Assembly (NCBI GenBank): GCA_016932835.1
Contig: JAFGCD010000125.1
Span: 1 to 49,819, forward strand
DNA: 49,819 bases
Direction: 5' to 3'
Origin: Sedimentisphaerales bacterium
GTDB lineage: Bacteria; Planctomycetota; Phycisphaerae; Sedimentisphaerales; Anaerobacaceae
Shown here: positions 26,765 through 35,162 of the stretch, one piece after another
Position numbering within the stretch: the stretch's first letter is position 1
Layout: each line of letters opens with the position of its first letter
Program-made: the position numbers and the translations under genes
Notes under the pieces: model-generated
What the model was told of the DNA's origin: nothing
The model's database searches: none
Seen by the model: the letters and a program-made list of their open reading frames with translations, nothing else

Positions 26765-28960
26765 CTATTGGGACCAAGGCAGTATCAGGAGCCATTCATC
26801 GCAAAATCCAGCGAGATCGGCGAAGTCGAGCCTGCCGTCGTGATTTTCGTCGTGACGCAGGGGCCATTCGCTCATGCTTGCATAGGGACTGCCTCCGTAT
26901 GCCCCCATGTTGAGCCTGGCTCCGTTTGGCATAGGCTCCGGCGAAGGATTGAGGTCGGGGTCCGCAGTGTCGATACACGGGCTGGTCACGTTGTCGAGCA
27001 CCCAGACGTTGTGTTCGGGCCAATAGCGGCCGCGCTCGCTCTGCAAATGGTAATCGCCTGCAGTACTATCGGCGAAAAGCGGGCTTGCATCGGCTCCAGG
27101 CTGCCAAGCATAAAGCTCCGAAATCTCCATGTCGGAAAGGGCACGGTCATAAATCCGCACGTCGTCGATCCTGCCATTGAAATAGAACGTGTTCGGAGTA
27201 TAAGCACCCGCACGTGTAAAACGACCAACGCTTACTTTATTGTCATCATATCCACCGACAAAACTTATGGGATCAGACGAACAGACTCTGCTGTTACTTA
27301 GCTGACCGTCAATATACATTGCCTGAGTCGTTGCGTTTCGGACAGCAACGATGTGATACCATTGGCTGCCGACGAAGGCGTTATCGACATGGAGCGCTTC
27401 GTTTTCCGTTGTCGTTGTCGCCATTTGAAATCCCAATTTACCATAAGGCTCTTCGTGTAAAATTACACATATTCCCTGCTCATTTTCCGGATATATACTG
27501 GCAGCGAAGTTCAAATCCAAGATCATCTCATTGGATACGAAATCTGGAGTTACTGCAAACCATACCCATGTCGAGATGGTGAAATTGTTCTGCGGCAGCC
27601 AGATTGGGTCGTTATCGGGCAGTTCGACGTAGTCGTCGATACCGTCGAAATAAAGCGAACCGGCGCATTTACCCGGAGTCCATGCGGCGCCATGCACAAT
27701 ACCGTCCCGTCCCCCGACGGAGTCTTCCGCAATGCCGCCTGAAGTCTCGTCGAACCTCCAATGCCCCATCGGGGCAGCGGACATTTTATGAAGCACATGC
27801 ACCTGCGATGCCGTCAGGACCGAGGCATAGACGCGGACATCGTCGATTTCGCCTTGGAAGTATCCGTCGCTATGGCCGTTGTTTCCAACAGTAATTGAGA
27901 CCCAATCTTTCAATTGGCCGGTTAATGTCGCAGCGCCCACTGAAATGCCGTCGAGGAACAACTCATAGCCGCCGGAAGTGCCGTTTTGCAGCGACACTGC
28001 GACGTGATGCCAGGCGCCGTCATCCACACGGCCGGCATTATAGGCAATGATCGCATTGCCGGGCATGGCCCGGGTTCCGAGGTTGCCGTAAGTTGTGGAA
28101 GTATAAATTTCGAGGTGCGGATCGTCGTCGTATTGGCGGAATCTCATCAAAGTCTGGTCGGCATATCGATTCGTCCTGAACCACATCGATATCGACATAT
28201 CATCGGTGTCGAAATCGAGGGTGTCGGAATCGGGGATGCCGACATAGTCGTCGATTCCGTCGAAGCTCAGCGCCTGGTCGATTTTTCCCTGCGTCCACTG
28301 TGCTCCGTAAACGGCGGCGTTGTTTGCAGCGACGGAATCGACTGCGACGGCGCCGGCACCGTCGTCGAATTTCCAATGGGATATGAGCAGTGCGTCGATT
28401 TCATCCGGAGCTTCCTCGATTTCCTGCTGTACCCAACTGTGCTTTGCGGTGCAGCCAAAGAGGTCGCCATCGGCGTTGTCCCAGAGGATACAGTTGGTGA
28501 TATCAGGCTGTGCGTCTTCATAGGCTACTATCCCGAATTCGTTATCGGCAATAGTAAGGTTGGTCAGTGTCGGGCTGCTGCCGTAGTTTGCAGACACAGC
28601 GACCATACTGCCGGTAATTACGAAGTTCCTGAGGACGCTGCCGGGGCCTTCGCCCGAATGGAAAGTGACGGCATCGCCGAACGGCGTCTCGATGACGGCG
28701 GGGTAATCTGCGCTTTTAACGGTAATGGCCCTGCCGATGAAGTTCACCGGATCGATGTAAACTCCCGGCCAGACAAGCACGACATCGCCGTCGGCAGCGG
28801 AATCGATACCTCTCTGAATTGTCGCAAAGGCTGTCGGGCGGGTCTGTCCGTCGTTACCATCGTTGCCTGAGGCGCAGTCCACATGCCATACCACCCCCGC
28901 CTCTGCGAGAGCGGATACGGACAGACCGCATGTCAGGATTAAAATCATAGCGCGTTTCAT
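26765..28960 (-). CDS. Exported beta-helix, double LamG, dockerin-like surface protein
   Basis: This 731-residue protein has a signal peptide (about 1-20) and a right-handed beta-helix region (about 22-175) opening with HVDCASGNDGNDGQ, typical of pectate-lyase-like helices. Two LamG/concanavalin-type domains follow (about 190-385 and 395-610), each containing DGIDDYV and a late DDVRIY or DDVRVY strand. The tail (about 695-731) has a calcium-loop-like DENHDGRLDFADL, the single EF-hand/dockerin-like signature common in planctomycetes. No catalytic residues are obvious, so it is probably a carbohydrate-binding or adhesive surface protein. GGAGAGGA precedes the ATG. It sits between the prepilin gene and the membrane-fused sigma factor. 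Confidence 0.8.
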   Translation of the reverse strand: MKRAMILILTCGLSVSALAEAGVVWHVDCASGNDGNDGQTRPTAFATIQRGIDSAADGDVVLVWPGVYIDPVNFIGRAITVKSADYPAVIETPFGDAVTFHSGEGPGSVLRNFVITGSMVAVSANYGSSPTLTNLTIADNEFGIVAYEDAQPDITNCILWDNADGDLFGCTAKHSWVQQEIEEAPDEIDALLISHWKFDDGAGAVAVDSVAANNAAVYGAQWTQGKIDQALSFDGIDDYVGIPDSDTLDFDTDDMSISMWFRTNRYADQTLMRFRQYDDDPHLEIYTSTTYGNLGTRAMPGNAIIAYNAGRVDDGAWHHVAVSLQNGTSGGYELFLDGISVGAATLTGQLKDWVSITVGNNGHSDGYFQGEIDDVRVYASVLTASQVHVLHKMSAAPMGHWRFDETSGGIAEDSVGGRDGIVHGAAWTPGKCAGSLYFDGIDDYVELPDNDPIWLPQNNFTISTWVWFAVTPDFVSNEMILDLNFAASIYPENEQGICVILHEEPYGKLGFQMATTTTENEALHVDNAFVGSQWYHIVAVRNATTQAMYIDGQLSNSRVCSSDPISFVGGYDDNKVSVGRFTRAGAYTPNTFYFNGRIDDVRIYDRALSDMEISELYAWQPGADASPLFADSTAGDYHLQSERGRYWPEHNVWVLDNVTSPCIDTADPDLNPSPEPMPNGARLNMGAYGGSPYASMSEWPLRHDENHDGRLDFADLAGFCDEWLLILPWSQ

Positions 28961-29015
28961 TATTCCTCTCCATTAAGAATAAACCCTATTGTTATCGGAA
29001 AAAGAAACGCGAAGC

Positions 29016-30899
29016 CTACTTACCGATTATGATATCGGCTAATTCAGCAGGCCAAAATACCCCCAGCCGGTCCCTTTTTTTCCTCGCCGTGCCTCTATAC
29101 CCAGGCTCGGCAAATTCACCATCGGTTGGGAGTATCTCCTGGAGGTAAGAGAACCTTACCTCTCCCTTTGCGTCCCCGTTTCCATCTCGGTGCAGATTGA
29201 ATTCAATTCGTTCAACAACATCCCGCCGCATATCTATGGTGTAGGCCAAATCGGCTCTACCGCCGGTAATAACGACTCGGGCCTTATCGGTCTTATCCTC
29301 GTAGTCTGTTTGAAACCGCATCTTCCGGGCTGCAGCATCCCGTCTGACGGCGTCGATAGTGTGGAGTCCCATCCACGGCTTTCCAAGACAAGCGCCTATG
29401 TCGTCCGGGTCGAAGTTCGCGATAACTTCACCATTTGGGCCATAAACACCGGCCTCCGCGCCGATGAATACGACCTTCAAGCCCCGGCCCAAGTCCAAAT
29501 CGAGCCACGGAAAATGACTTTTTGCGGTTTCGTAAACAAATGGTATCCGCCCTTTACCGGCGACCCGACGGCCTGCTATTTGTCCGCTGATTTTGAAATA
29601 CGTCCATCCTCGTTTGTGCATGGGATCGCGCTGGTCGTCTATTACGGCATTTTCCGGCCAGTCGCATTGGAAGTACTGTTCGTCGAGCGTGGTTTCATGC
29701 CTGTCTATCCTCCAGATTCGATTTCCTGCTGCGGAGTCTCGCTTGAGAATGACGAGCAACCCCCTCCTCGAATCAGAGATATATTCCATATCGCCGCGGA
29801 CGCTCTCTACCTGAAAGAGAAAATCGGTTAAGTCCCTTGTGTCCGTCGGGAGGCGTCTTACGGAAAGATCGGGATTGTATGTTCGAAAGTTTCTGATCGT
29901 TACAGTGCTATCGCCACAGTAGTAACTTGCATGCTGGTTTTCGAGTCGCCGACAACGGGGCCGGCCAGTCTTCGCGACCTCGGCGATCAATCGAGTCATC
30001 ACAGGCCCCTGTGGTCCTTCGGGATAGAAGTACCATTGCTCCTGCACATCTGCGGAGGCGTCTATGGCATGCTGTTGCCCAGCGAGAATCGCCAATGTCG
30101 CCGGGGATGCAATATCTGTATCGCTCTGAGGCCGAGTGTAAAGAACAGTTGCCGTACCTGCAGTGATGGCCGCGGCAACGGAGATCGTTAGAATTGCGGT
30201 CCTGGTTGTCGCCACGGCCGTTAGAAAAGCGAGAGGACCGACTTTGAGCGATGCAGCCGAAACAATCAGACTTGCAGCGGCGGCTTTGCCGGCAGTGGTC
30301 ATCTTCCCGAACACAATCAGGGCCATCAGCAGTGATGCCTTGCCTATGCCATGAGCAGAGAGTTTGCGAGCAAGGGCCTTTTTGGCGCGGTAGAACAAGG
30401 CCCGAGCCCCTATTTCCGTACACCCAATCACCCCTGCTATCTCCGAATAGGCCATCCGGTCATAGCATCGCATTGACAGGACCGCCCTGTGGGCCGGCTG
30501 GAGTTGATCCATGGATTGAAGCACAATCTGCTTGAATTCCTGCGTCACCATATCGGCCAAGGCGTTTTTACTCTCGGTGTCGGCGATATCGGCGCCGAGA
30601 CCGGAGAGGGATACGGCTTTATGCCGTCGCTGCTTGTCATAGTGACTTCGGACTTTGTTGAAGGCAATGCCGTACAGCCAGGGCCAGAATTTATCGGTTT
30701 TTTTCAGTTTTTCGAAAACTCGGAACATTTCTAAGATAGTCTCCTGAACGATATCCTGGGTCAGGTCCTCACGCAGCGTCAGTCTGAGCACATATTCCCG
30801 CAGGCGCACCTCGGCGGCTTCGGCTACTCGCTGCAATGCCTGCCTGTCACCGTGCCGTGCCTTCTCGATCAATTTTGCGTAATCATCCGTGCTATTCAT
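29016..30899 (-). CDS. ECF sigma factor fused to membrane segments and an exported-type domain
   Basis: Residues 1-185 form an ECF-type sigma factor: region 2 (about 10-90, with DLTQDIVQETILEMF and FWPWLYGIAFNKVR) and region 4 (about 125-185, with YSEIAGVIGCTEIGARALFYRAK). Three hydrophobic stretches follow (about 187-199, 205-230 and 234-254), then a 370-residue soluble C-terminal domain that I do not recognise. In the usual ECF system these parts are separate: a sigma factor and a membrane anti-sigma factor. Here they are one chain, so the sigma part should be membrane-tethered, with the C-terminal domain possibly outside the cytoplasmic membrane. It ends 55 bases before the LamG-protein gene, so it may control that operon. 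Confidence 0.85.
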   Translation of the reverse strand: MNSTDDYAKLIEKARHGDRQALQRVAEAAEVRLREYVLRLTLREDLTQDIVQETILEMFRVFEKLKKTDKFWPWLYGIAFNKVRSHYDKQRRHKAVSLSGLGADIADTESKNALADMVTQEFKQIVLQSMDQLQPAHRAVLSMRCYDRMAYSEIAGVIGCTEIGARALFYRAKKALARKLSAHGIGKASLLMALIVFGKMTTAGKAAAASLIVSAASLKVGPLAFLTAVATTRTAILTISVAAAITAGTATVLYTRPQSDTDIASPATLAILAGQQHAIDASADVQEQWYFYPEGPQGPVMTRLIAEVAKTGRPRCRRLENQHASYYCGDSTVTIRNFRTYNPDLSVRRLPTDTRDLTDFLFQVESVRGDMEYISDSRRGLLVILKRDSAAGNRIWRIDRHETTLDEQYFQCDWPENAVIDDQRDPMHKRGWTYFKISGQIAGRRVAGKGRIPFVYETAKSHFPWLDLDLGRGLKVVFIGAEAGVYGPNGEVIANFDPDDIGACLGKPWMGLHTIDAVRRDAAARKMRFQTDYEDKTDKARVVITGGRADLAYTIDMRRDVVERIEFNLHRDGNGDAKGEVRFSYLQEILPTDGEFAEPGYRGTARKKRDRLGVFWPAELADIIIGK

Positions 30900-31126
30900 C
30901 TATCGTTACTATATCTGTTCAACAAGATTGCCAAATGTGACGTGACTTTTTCGTTATTCTTCCACTTTTTCCGCAAAACACGGCTTAGCGAACCAGAATA
31001 CCCGCAAATTCAGGGGATTTTCCGCCTGGGCGGGCGGTCAATTCAGCACTCGGGGCAAGACTCGGGGACTCGAATCATCAAGATGTCCGCACAGCAAGGA
31101 TTGCAATTGGGCCCGTTTGCGGCAGC

Positions 31127-31600
31127 TTACGGATTCAATGCCTCTTCGAAGATGCCGTAGCCGGTTTTCGTCATTCCCAGCCTGCCGTATGCGGTTTCAG
31201 CGGTCTCGTTGTTCCGCTCGAAATACAGACGCAATCCGCAGACGCCGCCGGTCTGCAAGGCTCGAGTGCGCACAAACTCGTAGAGCCTGGTGAAGACGCC
31301 CTGCCGGCGGCAATCAGGCCTGACGTAAACGCTCTGAATCCACCAGAACACAGCGCATCGCCAGTCACTCCATTCATAAGTGATCATCAGCGACCCGACA
31401 AGCTCGCCGGCCCTGTCTGCAACAACGTAGAACCCGTGATTAGAATTGCCCATCAACTTTTGTACGCCCCGGACTACAATATCGCCCGACAGTTCCTTAT
31501 CCTCGGTCTCGCGGGCCATCGCGATATTGAAATCGGCAATCGCCCCTGCGTCACGTTCCCGGGCCAACCTGATTCGTATATCCTGTGACATTGGCGTCAT
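31127..31600 (-). CDS. GNAT-family N-acetyltransferase
   Basis: This 157-residue protein has the GNAT fold: an N-terminal strand-helix (IRIRLARERDAGAIADFN), a central strand pair, and the acetyl-CoA loop VRPDCRRQGVFTRLYEFV (about 91-108), matching the Q/RxxGxG/A pattern loosely. GNAT enzymes transfer an acetyl group to small molecules, peptides or proteins, and the substrate is not evident. Two starts are possible, at 31600 and 31591, three residues apart; ribosome sites are weak for both. It is separated by 11 bases from the upstream EamA gene, so it is probably the last gene of that operon. It has no signal peptide. Confidence 0.85.
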   Translation of the reverse strand: MTPMSQDIRIRLARERDAGAIADFNIAMARETEDKELSGDIVVRGVQKLMGNSNHGFYVVADRAGELVGSLMITYEWSDWRCAVFWWIQSVYVRPDCRRQGVFTRLYEFVRTRALQTGGVCGLRLYFERNNETAETAYGRLGMTKTGYGIFEEALNP

Positions 31601-31611
31601 CCAGCCACAAT

Positions 31612-32487
31612 CTAAAAGTAGGTCTCTTCTTTTCTCGAAAGCAAGATTACACCGGCAATCAGCATCGCTATACCGAATATCTGCATCATTGTAACGGTTT
31701 CTTTGATAATCAGGAAGCTCAATGCCGCGGCAAAAAGCGGGGTTGACAGCTCCAACGCCGAGACCTGCGCGGCTTTGATTCGTTTGAGCCCTTCATAATA
31801 TAGTATGGTGCCGACTCCGACAGTCAGGCCGACCAGTACCTGATAGATGCCGGCAAGCACTATCTTTGAAGCCAGCGACAAGTACGTCACGAAGACAATC
31901 GATGCGATTGCGAATCGGTAAAAGGTAATCACGCCGGCGTTGAGCCGCCTGAGATATTTTCTCATCGCTATGCCGGTCGTGGCCCAGGCGACGGTCGCGG
32001 CGAGCACGAGCAGGTCCCCGGTCGTCCCCAGCTTCAGCGACCGCAGGTTCTCGGCTGTTCGCGTAGCAACCAGCGTCCCCGCAACAAGCATCACCAATAT
32101 GCCCAGATAGTCGTATTTCGTCAGCTTGTCTTCCTTGAGTACAAAATAGGCGATGAGTACAACCCAAATCGGCTGCATGTGCCCTATCACAACCGCATTG
32201 ACCACTGGCACGCTCTTCAAGGCGAAAAAATACAACAAATCGGCAACCAGCGTGCCCACAATCGCAATGTAGCACAGCACGGAGAGCTGTTTTCGGGTGA
32301 CTTTCAGATTCCCCCTGTTGGTCAGTAAAGTATAGACAAGCGCGGTGACAGTGACGCCTATCGCCCTGAATGCGGAGGTCTGCAGAGGGCCGGAAGTTTC
32401 GTATGCGAGTTTCGCCAGATTAGGCTCAATCGCCCACATAACACTTGCGCCGAGGATCGCTGCGATACCTGTCGTCTTGTTGCTCAT
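31612..32487 (-). CDS. EamA/DMT-family transporter, second of a pair
   Basis: This 291-residue protein has about ten hydrophobic helices in two EamA repeats of five, the drug/metabolite transporter layout. The conserved early GASVMWAIEPNLAK and the later repeat with RFAIASIVF are visible. Such carriers export or import amino acids, nucleosides or sugars. Its ATG directly abuts the stop of the other EamA gene (TAAATG), so translation is almost certainly coupled. The pair may act as a heterodimer or as two carriers of related substrates. It precedes the GNAT gene by 11 bases. The substrate is unknown. Confidence 0.88.
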   Translation of the reverse strand: MSNKTTGIAAILGASVMWAIEPNLAKLAYETSGPLQTSAFRAIGVTVTALVYTLLTNRGNLKVTRKQLSVLCYIAIVGTLVADLLYFFALKSVPVVNAVVIGHMQPIWVVLIAYFVLKEDKLTKYDYLGILVMLVAGTLVATRTAENLRSLKLGTTGDLLVLAATVAWATTGIAMRKYLRRLNAGVITFYRFAIASIVFVTYLSLASKIVLAGIYQVLVGLTVGVGTILYYEGLKRIKAAQVSALELSTPLFAAALSFLIIKETVTMMQIFGIAMLIAGVILLSRKEETYF

Positions 32488-33420
32488 TTATCCAGTTCCA
32501 CTTTTGGAAGCCCTGTTAGTTATATATACGCCGCTAATGACAAGTGCGGCACCGACCGCCAGTGATGCAGTAATGGTCTCCTTAAGAATGAGAACGGAGA
32601 GCAGGATTGTAAAGACAGGGACGAAGTTTATGAAGAGCCCCGCTCTTACGGGGCCTATAAGGCGTATGGCCTGGTAGTACCATATGAACGCCACCACGGT
32701 CGCGCAGACTGCGAGATAGAGAATAATCGACCAGTCGGTCACCGAACAGCGGCCCATGGCCGGCAGCAACCCCTCTCGGAATGCAGGAATAAACAGCGCC
32801 GCGGTCCCGATCGCGGCAGAATACGAAACCGCGACAAGCGGCTTTATGTCTTTCATTACGGCCTTTCCTATCAATGAGTACGCCACCCAGCTAAGCACGC
32901 AACAGAACATATAGAACTCTCCCGGCCCGATATTTCCTCTCATGATGTGGCGTGGACCGCCTCTCGATATCACAATCACTGCTCCACAAAGAGAAATCAA
33001 TATTCCAATCACTTTTGCCGGGCCGATCTTCTCTTTGAGGAGCACAGCGGAGAATAATGCAATAAAAACCGGGCAAGTGGCTATAATGAGCGCGGCCCTG
33101 CTGGCCTCAATGGTCTGAAGGCCCTTGAAGAACATCGCATTGTACGCAAATACGCCGGTCAGGCCGAGTAAGACAATTGAAAACAATTGTCGCCAGTTCA
33201 ATCGCGGCAGCCTGCCGTGATTTCTCCACGTCAGCATAATCAAGAGCACCGATGCAACAAAGAACCTGAGGAAGGCGATTGTGAAATGCCCCATATTCTT
33301 CGAGATCGCCCTGCCGGCAACAAAGGCTCCGCCCCAGAAAAGCGCGGCCAGGGTCAACTGCAGATAAACCGCCGCCCCGGCCTTACCGAAATTCGATTCC
33401 GTGTTAATTCGCCGGCCCAT
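32488..33420 (-). CDS. EamA/DMT-family transporter, first of a pair
   Basis: This 310-residue protein also has about ten hydrophobic helices in two EamA repeats. Clear family segments are LTLAALFWGGAFVAGRAISKN near the N-terminus and LIGPVRAGLFINFVPVFTILLS in the second repeat. It diverges well from its neighbour, so it is not a recent duplicate. It ends exactly where the second EamA gene begins, and the peptidase gene stops seven bases upstream, indicating one transcript of peptidase-EamA-EamA-GNAT. The substrate cannot be inferred. Confidence 0.9.
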   Translation of the reverse strand: MGRRINTESNFGKAGAAVYLQLTLAALFWGGAFVAGRAISKNMGHFTIAFLRFFVASVLLIMLTWRNHGRLPRLNWRQLFSIVLLGLTGVFAYNAMFFKGLQTIEASRAALIIATCPVFIALFSAVLLKEKIGPAKVIGILISLCGAVIVISRGGPRHIMRGNIGPGEFYMFCCVLSWVAYSLIGKAVMKDIKPLVAVSYSAAIGTAALFIPAFREGLLPAMGRCSVTDWSIILYLAVCATVVAFIWYYQAIRLIGPVRAGLFINFVPVFTILLSVLILKETITASLAVGAALVISGVYITNRASKSGTG

Positions 33421-33426
33421 ATCATT

Positions 33427-34248
33427 CTACCTCCACCGGCCCGGATCGAGTTTGTAGTACTCCTTCAGTTCCTCGTAGAGTTCCGGATGTCTCTTCTGCA
33501 TTTGCCTTGGCTTCTCGAAAAACGTCTCGGTAGCGACGGCAAAGAACTCAGCAGGGTCTGTCGCTCCGTATTTGCTCATGACCGAGCGCCGGTGTTCGCT
33601 CTTCTTGCGCTGCAGCGCCTCATATTCGCTGCTCAGCACATCCGCCCACGCCCTGTATCTGCTGCGATGTTCGAGAATCGGCGCTCCGTCGGCTGTGCCG
33701 TCCTCCTGGTCGAGTTGATGGGCAAATTCGTGGATGACTACATTCTGAGCATCCGCCACGTTGGAAGTGCCGCCTATTACGCTGTCCCAGGCAAGGACGA
33801 CAGGCCCGCCCTGCCAGGATTCACCGAGACGAACGCTGCGATCTTCAACGGTTATTCCTCCATTCGAAGATACGGTATTGGCAACGTATGTGTGCGGATA
33901 CACCAGTATGGTCGTCAACTTCGGGAAGAACCTCGGCTTGCGATTGAGCAGCAGTATGCAGGCCTGGGCGGCAATGGTTACGCGGATTTCGTCGGTAATT
34001 TCCAATCCGCCGCAGCCTTCGAACTTTTTCTCTGCGAGAAAGACATTTACAAGTCCGCCGAGCTGGTGCTTGAGGTCATCCGGCATTCGCCCGTACAAAG
34101 GCACATTTTTCTCGATAATCGGCACGTATTTGTCCGGCAGCGGCCTAGCCATGAGCCGTCTGCGATTCGCACGGCGCATCGCTCGTTTTGCTATTATATA
34201 GAGGGTAATCAATGCGGCTGCGGGGGCTGCTATGTATATGGCCGTCAC
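33427..34248 (-). CDS. M90 (MtfA-like) zinc metallopeptidase
   Basis: This 273-residue protein has an N-terminal hydrophobic anchor (about 3-20) and a zinc-protease core with HEFAHQLD (H173, E174, H177) and a downstream Glu in AVATETFFE as likely third ligand. This pattern matches the M90/MtfA family, which in Escherichia coli binds the Mlc repressor and affects sugar uptake control. The start is a GTG at 34248, with AAGGTG nine bases upstream. It lies 42 bases after the potassium-channel gene and 6 bases before the EamA pair, in one direction. Family assignment is firm; the physiological target is unknown. The membrane anchor differs from the soluble E. coli protein. Confidence 0.88.
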   Translation of the reverse strand: MTAIYIAAPAAALITLYIIAKRAMRRANRRRLMARPLPDKYVPIIEKNVPLYGRMPDDLKHQLGGLVNVFLAEKKFEGCGGLEITDEIRVTIAAQACILLLNRKPRFFPKLTTILVYPHTYVANTVSSNGGITVEDRSVRLGESWQGGPVVLAWDSVIGGTSNVADAQNVVIHEFAHQLDQEDGTADGAPILEHRSRYRAWADVLSSEYEALQRKKSEHRRSVMSKYGATDPAEFFAVATETFFEKPRQMQKRHPELYEELKEYYKLDPGRWR

Positions 34249-34290
34249 TATTGCGTCACCTTAATCGTCGCTACCTTATTAAGAGCGTTT

Positions 34291-35127
34291 TTAAATTTTA
34301 CAGCCGCAGTACTTGCAGAATTCGGCATCCGGGTCGTGTCCTTCGCTGCTGCAATTGGAGCACACCCTGGCGCCGTCCTTTCGCCCATGCGCCTTCGACA
34401 ATTCCACTGTAACCAGTCCGGTCGGAACGACGATTATCGAATAGCCGAGAACCATTACTATCGCGGCGAGGAACTGCCCGACAGCGGTCGTGGGGGATAT
34501 GTCACCATAGCCGACCGTCGTGAGGGTGACAACGGCCCAGTAAACACTCACCGGTATGCTGGTAAATCCGTTTTCGCCGCCCTCGATGGCGTACATCAGC
34601 GATCCTATAATCACCACGAGAGTCAAAACCACAAGGAGGAAGACCTGAATTTTGCGTCTGCTGGCATACAACGCCTCCCTGAGCAAGGCCGCTTCCTTCG
34701 CATGCGCGCCGAGTCCCAGAACACGAAAGATACGCAGGACGCGAAGCACTCGTATTACCCGTATGACGGTGAGGTATCTTCCCGACGGCGCAAGAATACT
34801 GATGTAAGTCGGCAGAACCGCCAATAAATCGACAATCCCGAAGAAGCTCCGCGCGTATCTCATCGGAAGACGAACGCACCACAGGCGTAGGATGTATTCG
34901 ATTGTAAAAATTATCGTGAAGAACCATTCGGCGGCCTTCAATAACAGCCCGTACCGGCTGTGCGCCGAGGCAACACTGTCCAGCATAACCACGGCGACGC
35001 TCAGGACAATACACAATATAAGAATGATGTCGAACCACTTGCCCGCAGCGGTGTCGGCCTCGAATATCACCTCGAAGAACACATCCCGCCAGGGACGTTT
35101 GACATTCTTTTCGGCAGAGCCGTTCAT
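34291..35127 (-). CDS. Voltage-gated potassium channel with C-terminal zinc ribbon
   Basis: This 278-residue six-helix cation channel has a voltage-sensor S4 with regularly spaced arginines (about 117-137, as in VIRVIRVLRVLRIFRV) and the K+ selectivity filter TVGYGD (204-209). After the last helix comes a short cytoplasmic tail holding a zinc-ribbon-like motif: C256-SN-C259 and C271-KY-C274, with an extra C276. This tail could respond to metal or redox state, but that is inference. GAGGTG precedes the ATG. The GH32 gene ends 35 bases upstream in the same direction, though a functional link is doubtful. The channel assignment is firm. Confidence 0.92.
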   Translation of the reverse strand: MNGSAEKNVKRPWRDVFFEVIFEADTAAGKWFDIILILCIVLSVAVVMLDSVASAHSRYGLLLKAAEWFFTIIFTIEYILRLWCVRLPMRYARSFFGIVDLLAVLPTYISILAPSGRYLTVIRVIRVLRVLRIFRVLGLGAHAKEAALLREALYASRRKIQVFLLVVLTLVVIIGSLMYAIEGGENGFTSIPVSVYWAVVTLTTVGYGDISPTTAVGQFLAAIVMVLGYSIIVVPTGLVTVELSKAHGRKDGARVCSNCSSEGHDPDAEFCKYCGCKI

Positions 35128-35162
35128 AAGCTCACCTCTACTCTCGCAGTGTACCGGCTCCG

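Noticed and set aside
32206..32221. TGGCACG sequence resembling a sigma54 -24 element
   Set aside because: No GC-containing -12 element occurs at the right spacing and it lies inside a transporter gene.
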